This document shows, in pieces, positions 1 to 9,027 of a stretch of DNA of 64,000 bases. Source of the stretch: Sphingobacterium oryzagri (GTDB lineage Bacteria > Bacteroidota > Bacteroidia > Sphingobacteriales > Sphingobacteriaceae); NCBI RefSeq assembly GCF_028736175.1, contig NZ_CP117880.1, forward strand, positions 3,410,001 through 3,474,000, given 5' to 3'. Every line of letters begins with the position of its first letter. Positions within the stretch are counted from its first letter, which is position 1. The notes beneath the pieces were generated by a model, which saw only the letters and a program-made list of their open reading frames with translations, searched no databases and was not told where the DNA came from. The position numbers were made by a program, and so were the translations under genes.

Positions 1-312
1 AATGCAAACCATGGCCCACTGCATATTTTTCTCGCCAAATAGTCGCATCATGACTTCCGCTATACGCTGTGCAGCGCCGCTTTCCGCAATAATTTTACCA
101 AACATCGCCCCAAAAGTAATCAGAATGAGCAATCCGCCTAAAATATCGCCGATTCCTTTTTCGATGGCCGGCGCAATGCGGGTAGCGGGTAAACCCAATA
201 ACAAGGCGGCCAAAATAGACACCAATAAGAAGGAAATAAAAGTATGCAGCCGTGCATAGCTGATTAATACTATCAGCAAGGCAATGCAACCAAAAAGAAG
301 CAGTATCGTCAT
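1..312 (-). CDS. GntP-family permease, N-terminal part (runs off the window)
   Basis: Reading the minus strand from the ATG at 312 gives 104 residues with no stop, beginning MTILLLFGCIALLIVL. The stretch with GIGDILGGLLILITFGAMFGK and then SGAAQRIA matches the N-terminus of GntP-type H+ symporters, which carry gluconate, related sugar acids or, in DsdX, D-serine. At least two hydrophobic segments are visible (residues about 3-20 and 24-42). The start lies only 9 bases after the stop of the GH20 gene, so it is the next gene of that operon. Because a D-amino-acid-type PLP enzyme lies upstream in the same direction, a D-serine-like substrate is possible, but the sequence does not settle the substrate. 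The rest of the gene lies outside the window. Confidence 0.85.
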   Translation of the reverse strand, partial: MTILLLFGCIALLIVLISYARLHTFISFLLVSILAALLLGLPATRIAPAIEKGIGDILGGLLILITFGAMFGKIIAESGAAQRIAEVMMRLFGEKNMQWAMVCI

Positions 313-321
313 CTCTTCACG

Positions 322-2589
322 TTAAAATATAGACAATTCATCGATCAGCAGCCAAGCCTTTCCGCCTGCGCCATAATAGCCATCCGGAATCTTCGCGGTG
401 TTTATGGCTTTTATTTTTACAAAGCGTGCTTTGGAAGCGTTGAAGCGGACGTTAAAAGTACACAGGCCGTTTGCACCCTGAGGCTGTCCTTCAAACACGG
501 GCTGATAAGCTGCCCCATCGCTCGACGTTAAAATATGGAATTTGGTAGGCAACCACATTTTTTGCCAGGCATAGTTTAGAAAATGTGTTTCCAGCCCAGA
601 AACCGTTTGTACGCTGCCCAAATCTACTACGACTTCCAGATCGTTCCCTGAAGCGCCCAGCCAAGATCCGTCATTGTAGCGGTTTGTGCCTCGCTTTCCA
701 TCGGTCAGCACCTGCGGATTCACTGCGTAATTACCCGCTGTTGCGCTCTGTAAGCTAACAGGCCTTCCCGTGCTTAAACTATAGTGCAGATTGCGCATAT
801 GCAAACGGCCGACAGGCTTATCGCCACGAAAAGTTTGCGCAACTAAAGTGCATGACTGGCTAACAGGAATAGGCCCGGTGTAAGGCAAAAAATCTTCGCT
901 ATCCGCATGGCTTACACGGTATCGAATCTGAAGAGCAGGATCTGCCGACTTAAGCCTGACGCTTAACATCCCCTTCCCGTCAGCAGCCACACTATCTTGC
1001 ACGTCAGCAAGAACATCTGCATAATGAATACCAGCCGCATCCAACAATGGATAATAATGTTGAACACGGTTTACAAACGCATTAAAATCTTTTTTCCCGG
1101 CAGCTGTCCAAGCTATTTCAGCAAGGGCCAATATGCGCGGAAAAAGCATATATTCGGCCTGATCGTTACTTGTTAAATATTCACTCCAAAGATTGGCCTG
1201 CACACCAATAATGTGTTTTGCTTCATCTGCCGTAAGCGACGCCGGTATGGGATCGTATGTATATATTTTTTCCAACGATGTATATCCGCCAGCCGCCAGC
1301 GGCTCTTCTGTTGCTAAAGATTGGTAGTAATCCAGGTATACATATTTTTCAGGACTCATGATCGCATCATGACCCGCTTTGGCAGCATGTATGCCCCCCT
1401 CCTCGCCCGTCCAGCTCATCACTGTAGCATCGGTGGCTAAGCCACCTTCCAAAATCTCATCCCAGCCAATTATGCGCTTTCCATGACGATTGACAACAGT
1501 TGCCATACGTTGCATAAAATAACTTTGTAAAGCAAACTCATCGGGGAGATGCTCGTCATGCATCCGCGCTTGACAGTGTGGGCAAACCCGCCATTTATCT
1601 TTTAAACACTCGTCGCCACCAATATGTATATACGGCCCGGGAAACAACGGGATAACTTCCGAAAGCACGTCTTCCAGAAATTGGAATGTCTCTTCCTTTC
1701 CTGCACAATACACATCGTCAAAAATCCCCCAAAACATCGCCGTTTCATAAGGCCCACCGGTGCAGCCCAACTGCGGATAAGCCGCTAATGCTGCGCGCGC
1801 ATGGCCCGGCATTTCAATCTCGGGAATAACTGTAATTTGTTTGGTTCGTGCGTAAGCCACAAGCTCCTTCACCTGTGCTTGTGTGTAGTGACCACCATAG
1901 CGTTGGCCATCAAATCGATGCGGCAATTCTTTTTTATGACCGATCAACGTTTCCTTACGAAAAGCAGCGACCTTTTGCAATTCCGGATATTTTTTAATCT
2001 CGATGCGCCAACCTTGATCGTCAGTCAGATGCCAGTGAAAGGTGTTGATCTTAAAATACGCCAGGATGTCTAACCAGTGTTTGAGTTGATCTATGCGAAA
2101 AAAATGCCGACTCACATCCAACATCGCACCTCGATATTGAAAACGCGGTTCATCATCCACCCGTACGTAAGGTAACAGCCACGCGGTATTTGCGCTATCT
2201 ACAGGTTCGATCAATTGCAGCAACGATTGCAAGCCGTAAAACAGGCCGGCTTCGCCTCCGCCGTAAATGGCAATACCATCTTCAGCGACGGCCAACCTGT
2301 AGCCTTCTGATGTTTTGAAGCCGTTAGTATCCAACGACAGGCGAATAATCTGTGCATCAGCGTCATCCTGAACCTTTAAGTCTATGCTTTTGGGAATACT
2401 ATTTTTTAAATGCGTAACCGCCTCTGAAGAAAGATCAGTAGCCACATACTGCAAAGCGATCGTTTTGCCAAAACGGAGATGGCCGTTATGTCTCGCATAG
2501 TGGGTTGGTTTTGGTAGCAGATGGTTTTGTTGCGCCAAAACTACACTCGTGATGATTAAAAAACCGATTATTAATATGGATTTCTTCAT
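322..2589 (-). CDS. GH20 beta-N-acetylhexosaminidase, secreted
   Basis: This 755-residue exported enzyme should release terminal GlcNAc or GalNAc from glycans. Residues 1-19 are a signal peptide ending LAQ. Residues about 22-140 form the GH20b-like N-terminal domain, and about 150-500 the catalytic barrel. The family signature HIGGDE is at 322-327, so D326-E327 are the expected assisting Asp and acid/base Glu of substrate-assisted catalysis. Residues about 610-755 look like a discoidin (F5/8 type C) carbohydrate-binding module. The start ATG shares one base with the stop of the upstream fucosidase (TAATG), indicating translational coupling. The GntP permease follows 9 bases downstream. Confidence 0.93.
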   Translation of the reverse strand: MKKSILIIGFLIITSVVLAQQNHLLPKPTHYARHNGHLRFGKTIALQYVATDLSSEAVTHLKNSIPKSIDLKVQDDADAQIIRLSLDTNGFKTSEGYRLAVAEDGIAIYGGGEAGLFYGLQSLLQLIEPVDSANTAWLLPYVRVDDEPRFQYRGAMLDVSRHFFRIDQLKHWLDILAYFKINTFHWHLTDDQGWRIEIKKYPELQKVAAFRKETLIGHKKELPHRFDGQRYGGHYTQAQVKELVAYARTKQITVIPEIEMPGHARAALAAYPQLGCTGGPYETAMFWGIFDDVYCAGKEETFQFLEDVLSEVIPLFPGPYIHIGGDECLKDKWRVCPHCQARMHDEHLPDEFALQSYFMQRMATVVNRHGKRIIGWDEILEGGLATDATVMSWTGEEGGIHAAKAGHDAIMSPEKYVYLDYYQSLATEEPLAAGGYTSLEKIYTYDPIPASLTADEAKHIIGVQANLWSEYLTSNDQAEYMLFPRILALAEIAWTAAGKKDFNAFVNRVQHYYPLLDAAGIHYADVLADVQDSVAADGKGMLSVRLKSADPALQIRYRVSHADSEDFLPYTGPIPVSQSCTLVAQTFRGDKPVGRLHMRNLHYSLSTGRPVSLQSATAGNYAVNPQVLTDGKRGTNRYNDGSWLGASGNDLEVVVDLGSVQTVSGLETHFLNYAWQKMWLPTKFHILTSSDGAAYQPVFEGQPQGANGLCTFNVRFNASKARFVKIKAINTAKIPDGYYGAGGKAWLLIDELSIF

Positions 2590-4226
2590 TAGTTACCGCG
2601 ATAAATTTTGCTTTCAGCTTCCACAGACAATCCCGATTGTATAGCGACCGCCTTATATTCATATTGCTGGCCTTTTTTGAGCGCAGACGATGACACCTGA
2701 AAATGGCCGTCTTTACCAATCGTCACTTCTTCTGTTTTTGCCCATTTGCCCGCGTATAAGGTTTCGACCTGGCCAGCATAAGGCCGGTAATAAAAATAAG
2801 CTTTGGTCGCTTTTCCATCGTGGTTGTGTACCAACCCTAATAATTTTGCTCCGGTTGCTGTCGTTTGACTATCCCCCGTTTCTACCTGTACCGCTTTATC
2901 AATAACCGGCTCCACGCCGTCAATCTTGATCACCACCGGATTTGGCCAGCGATGGTCATCGTAAATTCGCTGCGCTTTAACGACCGACACCTGCAATCCT
3001 TCTGCAGTTTGCTCAAAATAGCAGCTGGCATCATCGTTCTTATACTCTATAATTTCGCTATTCTGCCCTAAAACGCTGACGGACGTAGCCGGGGTGGCTT
3101 TGGCCGACTGAATTAAAAATTGCTGACGGGTGCCTTCCTTCCAATTTTGGGCTTCCGTGACAATCGCATACAAAGTCTTACGGTCATTTTTTGCCGTAAA
3201 CCAAATATTTTGTTCATGGCTAACCACCCAAGCGCGCACGCTATCCATACACTCCCGGTTGACGAAATGCCAAGCGGCCATTTCCCGCAATCGTTCTTCT
3301 TGTGCTATCGGAAGCTCGCCATTAGGCTTTGGCCCAACATTGAGCAAAAGCGATCCGCCCTTTGCCCGCGCCTCAATCAACAGCTGTAGCAACTCGGTGC
3401 CCGACTTGTAACGCTCGTTTGTGGGCTGATACTGCCAGGCGGTGCCCATCGTTATGCAGGATAACCAAGGTTCATCAATCTGTGCACCGGGCAAAACTTG
3501 CTCTGGTGTTTTGATGGCTCCACGAGTGATCAAGATATCCGGCTGTAATCGCCAACTGACTTCTTTAACCACTTCTTTGGGGTCGCCGTCGATAAATAAA
3601 ACATCAATCTTCCCGTAATTGGTCATCAACTCTTCACATTGTTGTCGCGTATAATCATCATAAGCTTTGGCTAACGCTGGCGTTAATTTTTGCGCAGGAC
3701 GGTTGATCGGAATCTGATGTTCGCGTAAAAACAGGAAATCCTCCGGCGAAAAATAATAACCCACACCCAATCCCGCTGCACGGGTGGCGTCTACATACTC
3801 CTTGAGCAAATCTTTGCCGTAAGGGGTATTCATAATATTGAAATCCGTGGTTTTGGTATCCCACATACAGAAGCCGGCGTGATGCTTCGTGGTAAAAACA
3901 ATATACTTCATACCGGCCATTTTGGCTAAAATAGCCAGCTCATGTGGGTCAAACCGCGCAGGATTAAACGTCTTGGGCAATTCATTAAAAAATTTATCCT
4001 CAAATTCTTTTGACGCGCCGACCAAGGCATGACTGATCACTACGCCCAACTGGGCATCTACACTAAAATGAACAAATAAACCTGCGCCAGTATTGCGCAA
4101 CCAGGTCGTGCGTTCTGGTTTATTAAGGTTATAGGTACTTGACTCGTCGTCGGTAACTAAATCGTTTTGTGCAAAACAAGGTGTTAATACAAGAAGGAAT
4201 AAGCAAGTAAATAAAAATCGATTCAT
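2589..4226 (-). CDS. GH29 alpha-L-fucosidase, secreted
   Basis: A 545-residue exported fucosidase with a signal peptide (residues 1-19, ending CFA-Q). The GH29 landmarks are KHHAGFCMWDT at 114-124 and KIDVLFIDGDP at 206-216, in which D213 is the expected catalytic nucleophile. The C-terminal roughly 200 residues are beta-rich and look like an accessory domain. It removes terminal alpha-L-fucose from glycans. Its stop overlaps the GH20 start, so the two enzymes probably act together on fucosylated, HexNAc-capped glycans such as mucin- or glycoprotein-type chains. That substrate is inferred from the pairing. The gene is 143 bases downstream of the PLP enzyme gene, and a hairpin lies between them. 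Confidence 0.93.
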   Translation of the reverse strand: MNRFLFTCLFLLVLTPCFAQNDLVTDDESSTYNLNKPERTTWLRNTGAGLFVHFSVDAQLGVVISHALVGASKEFEDKFFNELPKTFNPARFDPHELAILAKMAGMKYIVFTTKHHAGFCMWDTKTTDFNIMNTPYGKDLLKEYVDATRAAGLGVGYYFSPEDFLFLREHQIPINRPAQKLTPALAKAYDDYTRQQCEELMTNYGKIDVLFIDGDPKEVVKEVSWRLQPDILITRGAIKTPEQVLPGAQIDEPWLSCITMGTAWQYQPTNERYKSGTELLQLLIEARAKGGSLLLNVGPKPNGELPIAQEERLREMAAWHFVNRECMDSVRAWVVSHEQNIWFTAKNDRKTLYAIVTEAQNWKEGTRQQFLIQSAKATPATSVSVLGQNSEIIEYKNDDASCYFEQTAEGLQVSVVKAQRIYDDHRWPNPVVIKIDGVEPVIDKAVQVETGDSQTTATGAKLLGLVHNHDGKATKAYFYYRPYAGQVETLYAGKWAKTEEVTIGKDGHFQVSSSALKKGQQYEYKAVAIQSGLSVEAESKIYRGN

Positions 4227-4360
4227 GGGGTTTAAGTTGTATAGATAATATTGCTGTAATTTTGCCGCATAACCATGCCTACGATGACGTGGTATTATTA
4301 CGTATGAGCATAATCAAGGCACCAGACTATCGCCCAGCTTGTTTTTTCGCGCGCTATAAA

Positions 4361-4381
4361 CGAGGCATCTTACCTGCCTCG
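4361..4381 (-). terminator. Hairpin at the 3' end of the PLP enzyme gene
   Basis: The 7-bp arms CGAGGCA (4361-4367) and TGCCTCG (4375-4381) pair around the TAA stop codon. The following minus-strand sequence is only modestly T-rich, so this may be a weak terminator or an mRNA-stabilising hairpin between this gene and the fucosidase gene. Confidence 0.4.
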
Positions 4382-5476
4382 CGCATCCACTTGCCATGTT
4401 GCCGTATGCACAGCATCTTCAATGGCGTATAATTTATCGTACAGCGCCACCGTTGGGCAAACATGCACAGGCAAGGCGTATAAAACATCGCCTACTTTGT
4501 ACGACAGGTTTTCCGGATGCCGTACCACCAGATGTTCTTCGCTTTGTCCCACTGGGCTGAGTCCGGAAGCATCTAGAAAAGCAAACCTATTTTCCAGGGA
4601 ATTTTCGGAAGCCACAGCTTTATAGCCCAAGTCGAGGCAAATGTGATCTTTGGAAGGAATGGATATCACGCGCGTCAACAATACCGCAGCAGGTAAAAAT
4701 TTCTGTTCTGGAAAGGCCGCAGCATATCCTTTATCCCAAAGCACAAACGTGCCAGGACTGCATTCTACCGCTGGATAGTCTGCATAAACGGGAAAGGTTG
4801 GCGAGCCGCCCATCACCAAAGTAGGCTGCGCAAAACCCTGCTCTTTCAGCGTCGCCAGCATCGTTGCAACCGGTTGAAAAGCCGCATCACACCGATCCTT
4901 TCGCGTAATTAAGTCAGCATCGCGCACATGTCCATCATAACCATGAAAACCGCGAAAAGAAAGTCCTTCCAAATTCGATACACTATGTACAAGCGCCAAG
5001 GCTTCATCTCCCGGCTTTATGCCCGTGCGTCCCATGCCAAGATCCAGATCGACAAATATTTCGATGGAAATAGCGGCCTGTAAGGCTGCCCTTGCAAGTT
5101 CCGTTGCCGAAGCAGCAGCATCGATCAACGTGGAGAAACGGGTTTCCGGAAAGCGAGCTATCAGTTCTATAAACCGACTGATTTTTGGCCCTTGTAAAGG
5201 ATAAGCCAAAAGCACATCAGCGGCGTTGCACTCGCCGAGCATAGCCGCCTCAGCGATCGTTGCACATTTAAATTTATGGATACCGGCGGCTTGTTGGAGA
5301 CGCGTTAGCGTTTTGCTTTTATGTGTTTTGACATGTGGCCGCAGACGATCGACGTCGCCCACCATCTGGATCGCAAGTTGGATATTTTGACGGATGCGTA
5401 AAGGGAAAACGAGTAAGGCCGGAGAATCGATAGCTTGTTCCGAAACAACGGTATACCATGCTTCACTACTCTTCAT
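4370..5476 (-). CDS. D-threonine aldolase / D-serine dehydratase-like PLP enzyme (DSD1 family)
   Basis: This 368-residue cytosolic enzyme has the alanine-racemase-type N-terminal fold of metal-dependent D-threonine aldolases and eukaryotic-type D-serine dehydratases. The motif RPHVKTHK at 46-53 carries the PLP-binding lysine. Near the C-terminus H338-V-C340, in the context VHVCPTVALYD, is the typical divalent-metal site. Such enzymes cleave D-beta-hydroxy amino acids or deaminate D-serine; the exact substrate cannot be read from the sequence. A GntP-family permease three genes downstream fits a D-amino-acid uptake and breakdown role, but two glycosidase genes lie in between. Confidence 0.85.
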   Translation of the reverse strand: MKSSEAWYTVVSEQAIDSPALLVFPLRIRQNIQLAIQMVGDVDRLRPHVKTHKSKTLTRLQQAAGIHKFKCATIAEAAMLGECNAADVLLAYPLQGPKISRFIELIARFPETRFSTLIDAAASATELARAALQAAISIEIFVDLDLGMGRTGIKPGDEALALVHSVSNLEGLSFRGFHGYDGHVRDADLITRKDRCDAAFQPVATMLATLKEQGFAQPTLVMGGSPTFPVYADYPAVECSPGTFVLWDKGYAAAFPEQKFLPAAVLLTRVISIPSKDHICLDLGYKAVASENSLENRFAFLDASGLSPVGQSEEHLVVRHPENLSYKVGDVLYALPVHVCPTVALYDKLYAIEDAVHTATWQVDARGR

Positions 5477-5625
5477 AGTTGCTGCTTTAGTTTAGGGTTT
5501 TACGTGTTGTATTTCCTAAATATCATGATTTATTTTTTAAATACCTCAATAAAAATGAAAACAATTAAAGCTCCTACACTAAGTTTAGCCGGTCAAGATT
5601 TAGCAAAAACGGATAGTTGTAGTTT

Positions 5626-5669
5626 AAAAAAAAGACCGGTTTAGCCATGAAATACTTGCCAAACCGGTC
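5626..5669 (-). terminator. Rho-independent terminator after the 145-aa secreted protein gene
   Basis: The perfect 9-bp arms GACCGGTTT (5634-5642) and AAACCGGTC (5661-5669) are followed on the minus strand by eight T residues (A run at 5626-5633). It lies just past the stop of the gene at 5693-6130 and is read in the same direction. Confidence 0.85.
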
Positions 5670-5692
5670 GTTATACTAAAAATCCTAAACGA

Positions 5693-6130
5693 TTATTCTA
5701 CCCAAGCGATAGGTACATACACCGTGATATAGCCCTCACTATCCACCTGATCTGCAGATAGCGTCACGGTCACCGAGCTGTAGCCCGTCCAGTTTCCCTG
5801 ACCACGCTCTGCCGTAAATTCGTATGTGCCTGCTGGCAATGCTGAAATTACACCCGGAAGTTGGTAAGGAAGGAAAAAACCAGATGGCGAACGATAAAGA
5901 CCGATAAAAAACTCCTCACCCGTTTCTACATTCGTGGCTGTGAAACCCGGTGAATCAGTCGTCGCCGTAAGCGACGTGCTACCATCCAGATTTTCATAAC
6001 CCACCCGAACGTTATAGGTGTTTACCTTTTTTTTCATGTGTACGATTGGTTTCGATACTGGCTCTTTTACAGACGCTCCTACAGCAGTCACCGCTAATGC
6101 GAGCAAACAGATTGATACAATTTTTTTCAT
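5693..6130 (-). CDS. Small secreted protein of unknown function
   Basis: A 145-residue protein with a clear signal peptide (MKKIVSICLLALAVTAVGA). The rest is beta-rich with many Thr, Ser, Gly and Val residues, no cysteine after the leader, and no motif I recognise. The run PAGTYEFTAERGQGNWTGYSS suggests an immunoglobulin-like or carboxypeptidase-regulatory-like beta sandwich. It is a single-gene unit, with a good Bacteroidota-type promoter upstream (6152-6179) and a terminator downstream, so it is likely expressed on its own. The function is unknown. Confidence 0.7.
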   Translation of the reverse strand: MKKIVSICLLALAVTAVGASVKEPVSKPIVHMKKKVNTYNVRVGYENLDGSTSLTATTDSPGFTATNVETGEEFFIGLYRSPSGFFLPYQLPGVISALPAGTYEFTAERGQGNWTGYSSVTVTLSADQVDSEGYITVYVPIAWVE

Positions 6131-6151
6131 GATATTTTATTTTTCGTTTAT

Positions 6152-6179
6152 CAAATTTAACACTTATTATTTCAAACAA
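6152..6179 (-). promoter_or_regulatory. Bacteroidota-type promoter of the 145-aa secreted protein gene
   Basis: On the minus strand TTG (6177-6179) is followed after 17 bases by TAAATTTG (6152-6159). This fits the TTG-N17-23-TAnnTTTG pattern of Bacteroidota housekeeping promoters. It lies about 20 bases upstream of the ATG at 6130. Confidence 0.6.
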
Positions 6180-6386
6180 TATTAAAATAAAATTACCAAA
6201 ACATTAAAATAATCAACTGACTAAAAGATATTTATCGAATAACAGCATATTAAAATATATCATAAAAAAACGGAGGATGCGAATCAAAAATGAGATCGCA
6301 AGGTATACGCCCCATAAATTTCACCTACCTGGCGCAGAAAAAAGATGAAACGAAAAAACGAGCGGAAATATCACTATTTTTACGTT

Positions 6387-6974
6387 ATGAATGCAAATTT
6401 CAAAGCTTACTGCCAAAAGCACGGAGCGCTTAGCGAAGCCGAGATTGATCTGTTCTACCGTTTTTTTACGGAGCGAAAATACAAGCGAAACACAATCTTG
6501 CTACGCGATGGCGAGGTGGCACATGAGGTTTATTTCGTCTTGTCGGGATTTCTCAGGCAATATTTCTATAATGAAGACGGTCTGGAGAAAACCTGCAATT
6601 TCGCGTTCGAAGCCGAATTTATTACCGACTTAGAAAGTTTTTCCAGACAAGCGAAAGCTGCGACCAACGTGATGACGATGGAAGCCAGCACCGTGCTGGT
6701 AATAAGTTGTAAAGACCTTGCAACCGCTATTGGCACCTCTCCGGCCATTGCTGAGCTCTGCAAGACCATCGTAGAAAATGTAGCTACCGAAAATATCCGA
6801 CGTATTCAATCGCTTTTATCCTCGTCTCCAGAGAAGCAATACGTAGACCTTGTGCAGTCTAAACCGCAGATAGCGCAACGGGTTCCGCAGCGCTACTTCG
6901 CCCAATACCTTGGCCTTGCCCCGGAAAGTTTGAGCCGTATTCGCAAAAGAATGCTTCGTACCGAAAAACCTTAA
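6387..6974 (+). CDS. Crp/Fnr-family transcriptional regulator
   Basis: The protein has a cyclic-nucleotide-binding-like beta barrel (about residues 15-115, containing RNTILLRDGEVAHEVYFVLSGFLRQYF) and a C-terminal helix-turn-helix (about 150-190, ending LAPESLSRIRKRM). This is the common short Bacteroidota form in which the ligand site is degenerate. I chose the ATG at 6387, giving 195 residues beginning MNANFKAYC. An in-frame ATG at 6345 would add 14 residues unlike the family. It lies 63 bases upstream of a co-directional SDR gene that it may regulate; such pairs are common but the link here is inferred. Confidence 0.85.
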   Translation: MNANFKAYCQKHGALSEAEIDLFYRFFTERKYKRNTILLRDGEVAHEVYFVLSGFLRQYFYNEDGLEKTCNFAFEAEFITDLESFSRQAKAATNVMTMEASTVLVISCKDLATAIGTSPAIAELCKTIVENVATENIRRIQSLLSSSPEKQYVDLVQSKPQIAQRVPQRYFAQYLGLAPESLSRIRKRMLRTEKP

Positions 6975-7037
6975 CCAAGATCATCGTTTTCAGCCGCCAC
7001 TTAGCGCTAGATTTGTCGTAAACAACTTACATAGCTT

Positions 7038-7970
7038 ATGCAAACTATACTAGGCGCTGGCGGCGATATTGGCCGCTTACTGGCAAAAGAATTAAAAAAA
7101 TATACCAGCAAGATACGATTGGTATCGCGACAGCCCACAACAGTGAATGCTGATGACGTGTTAATAGCAGCAGATTTACAGGATGCCGACAGTGTGGATC
7201 GCGCCGTGCAGGGATCGACTATCGTGTACCTCACCGTTGGGCTGCCGTATGATTTGCGTGTATGGGAAACAGCCTGGCCAACAATCATGCAACATGTAGT
7301 AGATGCTTGTATTAAACACAATTGTAAATTGGTTTTCTTTGATAATGTATATATGTATGACGAGCGAGCGATCGCCCATATGACCGAGGAAAGTCCAATC
7401 AACCCACCTTCAAAAAAAGGACGCGTACGCACAAAGAACCTCGATATCCTGCAAAATGCGATGCAAAACCGCGGACTGAAAGCGCTCATCGCGCGCAGTG
7501 CGGATTTTTATGGGCCAGCATCCCGAAACGGTATACTGAACAGTTTGGTATTGACCAATATTGCCGCAGGAAAAACAGCAAACTGGCAGGCCGACCTCGA
7601 TAAAATACATTCGTTTACCTACACGCCCGACGCAGCGAGAGCAACGGCCTTATTGGGTAATACGGACAGTGCCTACGATCAAGTCTGGCATTTGCCAACC
7701 TCAGCGGAACGCTGGACCGGACGAGAGTTTATCGCATATGCCACAAAGATAAAACAAGTTAAAAACAAAGCTTTCGTACTTCGTCCCTTTCTGTTAGTAT
7801 TGGCAGGTTTGTTTAACCGGACAATCAAAGAATTGGTAGAAATGCAATATCAAAACAAAGCAGACTATTTTTTTGACAGCAGCAAATTCAACAAGACTTT
7901 CGATTTTGAACCGACAAGCTACGCAGATGGAATAAAGTCTGTTTTGCAAGCATCTACAAAAAGTGAATAG
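7038..7970 (+). CDS. NAD(P)-dependent epimerase/dehydratase-like protein (atypical SDR)
   Basis: A 310-residue cytosolic protein. The N-terminus MQTILGAGGDIGRLLAKEL contains the dinucleotide-binding glycine motif GAGGDIG at about 6-12. The fold resembles the NmrA or epimerase type of extended SDR proteins, with RSADFYGP near residue 155 as in the epimerase family. The YxxxK catalytic pair is not clear, so it may bind NAD(P)H as a sensor or reduce an unknown substrate. It is probably co-transcribed with, or controlled by, the Crp-like regulator just upstream. The true substrate is unknown. Confidence 0.75.
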   Translation: MQTILGAGGDIGRLLAKELKKYTSKIRLVSRQPTTVNADDVLIAADLQDADSVDRAVQGSTIVYLTVGLPYDLRVWETAWPTIMQHVVDACIKHNCKLVFFDNVYMYDERAIAHMTEESPINPPSKKGRVRTKNLDILQNAMQNRGLKALIARSADFYGPASRNGILNSLVLTNIAAGKTANWQADLDKIHSFTYTPDAARATALLGNTDSAYDQVWHLPTSAERWTGREFIAYATKIKQVKNKAFVLRPFLLVLAGLFNRTIKELVEMQYQNKADYFFDSSKFNKTFDFEPTSYADGIKSVLQASTKSE

Positions 7971-8093
7971 CAGAGGTGGTTAATCGCTGTTTCTTGCCTG
8001 CTTTTCTAGTAAACTTACCTCGCGGGACAGGATAACGCATAAGAAAATCGAGCATCGCCGATTTCTACATGAAAATTGTTAATATTCGACTGT

Positions 8094-8139
8094 TTTAACA
8101 AGAGATTAATACATTGGTAATGATTTGGTTACTTAGGAA
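8094..8139 (+). promoter_or_regulatory. Putative phosphate-responsive control region of the pst operon
   Basis: Two 11-base-period direct repeats are visible upstream of pstS. TTAACA, 5 bases, TTAATA lies at about 8096-8111. TTGGTAA, 4 bases, TTGGTTA lies at 8114-8131. Pho-type regulators bind direct repeats at this period (for example TTAACA-type boxes of Bacillus PhoP). The second repeat, with the following ACTTAGGAA, closely resembles the core of the 11.6-13.5 kb repeat family. The PhoB assignment is an inference. Confidence 0.35.
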
Positions 8140-8154
8140 GTTGACCTTTATACC

Positions 8155-9027
8155 ATGAAAAGTAGGCATGCCCACCCCATTCGTTCGATGCTGTATATTA
8201 TCGGACTATTAACCAGTATGGCCTGTACGCCGAAGAGTCCGGCTATCAAGATGAAAGGATCGGATACGGAGGTCAATTTAGCGGTTACGCTTGCCGAAAA
8301 GTACACCGTAGAGGCGCCGGAATTTAGTATTGCTATTTCCGGTGGCGGTTCTGGTCTTGGAATCACTTCCCTACTAAACGGGCAGGCAGACATCGCCAAT
8401 TCGTCGCGCCCACTTTCAGCCGAAGAAGTCGAGCAATTCAAACAGCAAAATATCGAACTACGAACCATTGTATTTGCAGAAGATGCTACCGCATTTATTG
8501 TGCATGATGCCTTTCCTCTTGAAGAAATTGATGTAGCAACGCTGGCAAAGATCTTGAGTGGTGAGATCAAAAATTGGTCTACGATAGCGGGTATCAACCT
8601 TCCCATTAATATTTATGGCCGCCAAAGCAGTTCGGGCACACATTCTTTCATTAAGAAAAAATTAAAGATTGAGTTTTCAAACGCCGCAAAAGAAATGACC
8701 GGAAATGCGCAAATTATTGAAGGCGTAAAAGTCGATCGATCCGGCATCGGCTATGTGGGCGCGGGCTATGTGGCTCACGATCCGGCAGCGGGCCAGCAGG
8801 TGAAAATTTTAAAAATCAAAGAAAAACCAAACGAGCCTGCACAATCTCCACTTGATTCTGACGCTATAAATGCCCGGCGTTACTATTTCCAACGACCACT
8901 TTATCAGTTCGTATTGGCTAAATCGTGGGACAAGGTCAAACCCTTTATCGATTTTGAGAAAAGCACAGCAGGAAGGACTTTAATTGAAGAACACGGTTAC
9001 TACATTATCGAGCACAATGAAATATAA
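8155..9027 (+). CDS. pstS: Phosphate ABC transporter substrate-binding lipoprotein
   Basis: A 290-residue periplasmic-facing lipoprotein. Its N-terminal signal ends in the lipobox TSMAC with C24 as the lipidated residue. It shows the PstS-type pattern: ISGGGSGLGITSLLNGQADIANSSRPLS for the phosphate-binding first lobe, and later NIYGRQSSSGTHSFIKKKL. It captures phosphate and passes it to PstC/PstA. It is the first gene of pstSCAB and its last 11 bases overlap pstC. The leader carries Pho-box-like direct repeats. Confidence 0.93.
   Translation: MKSRHAHPIRSMLYIIGLLTSMACTPKSPAIKMKGSDTEVNLAVTLAEKYTVEAPEFSIAISGGGSGLGITSLLNGQADIANSSRPLSAEEVEQFKQQNIELRTIVFAEDATAFIVHDAFPLEEIDVATLAKILSGEIKNWSTIAGINLPINIYGRQSSSGTHSFIKKKLKIEFSNAAKEMTGNAQIIEGVKVDRSGIGYVGAGYVAHDPAAGQQVKILKIKEKPNEPAQSPLDSDAINARRYYFQRPLYQFVLAKSWDKVKPFIDFEKSTAGRTLIEEHGYYIIEHNEI

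Noticed and set aside
2..259. Plus-strand open frame at the left edge
   Set aside because: It is antisense to the GntP-family permease read on the minus strand from 312, which matches a known family over its whole visible length.
5435..5644. Plus-strand 69-residue frame between the PLP enzyme and the secreted protein gene
   Set aside because: It begins inside the PLP enzyme gene on the other strand and runs into a terminator hairpin. Its composition does not look like a protein.
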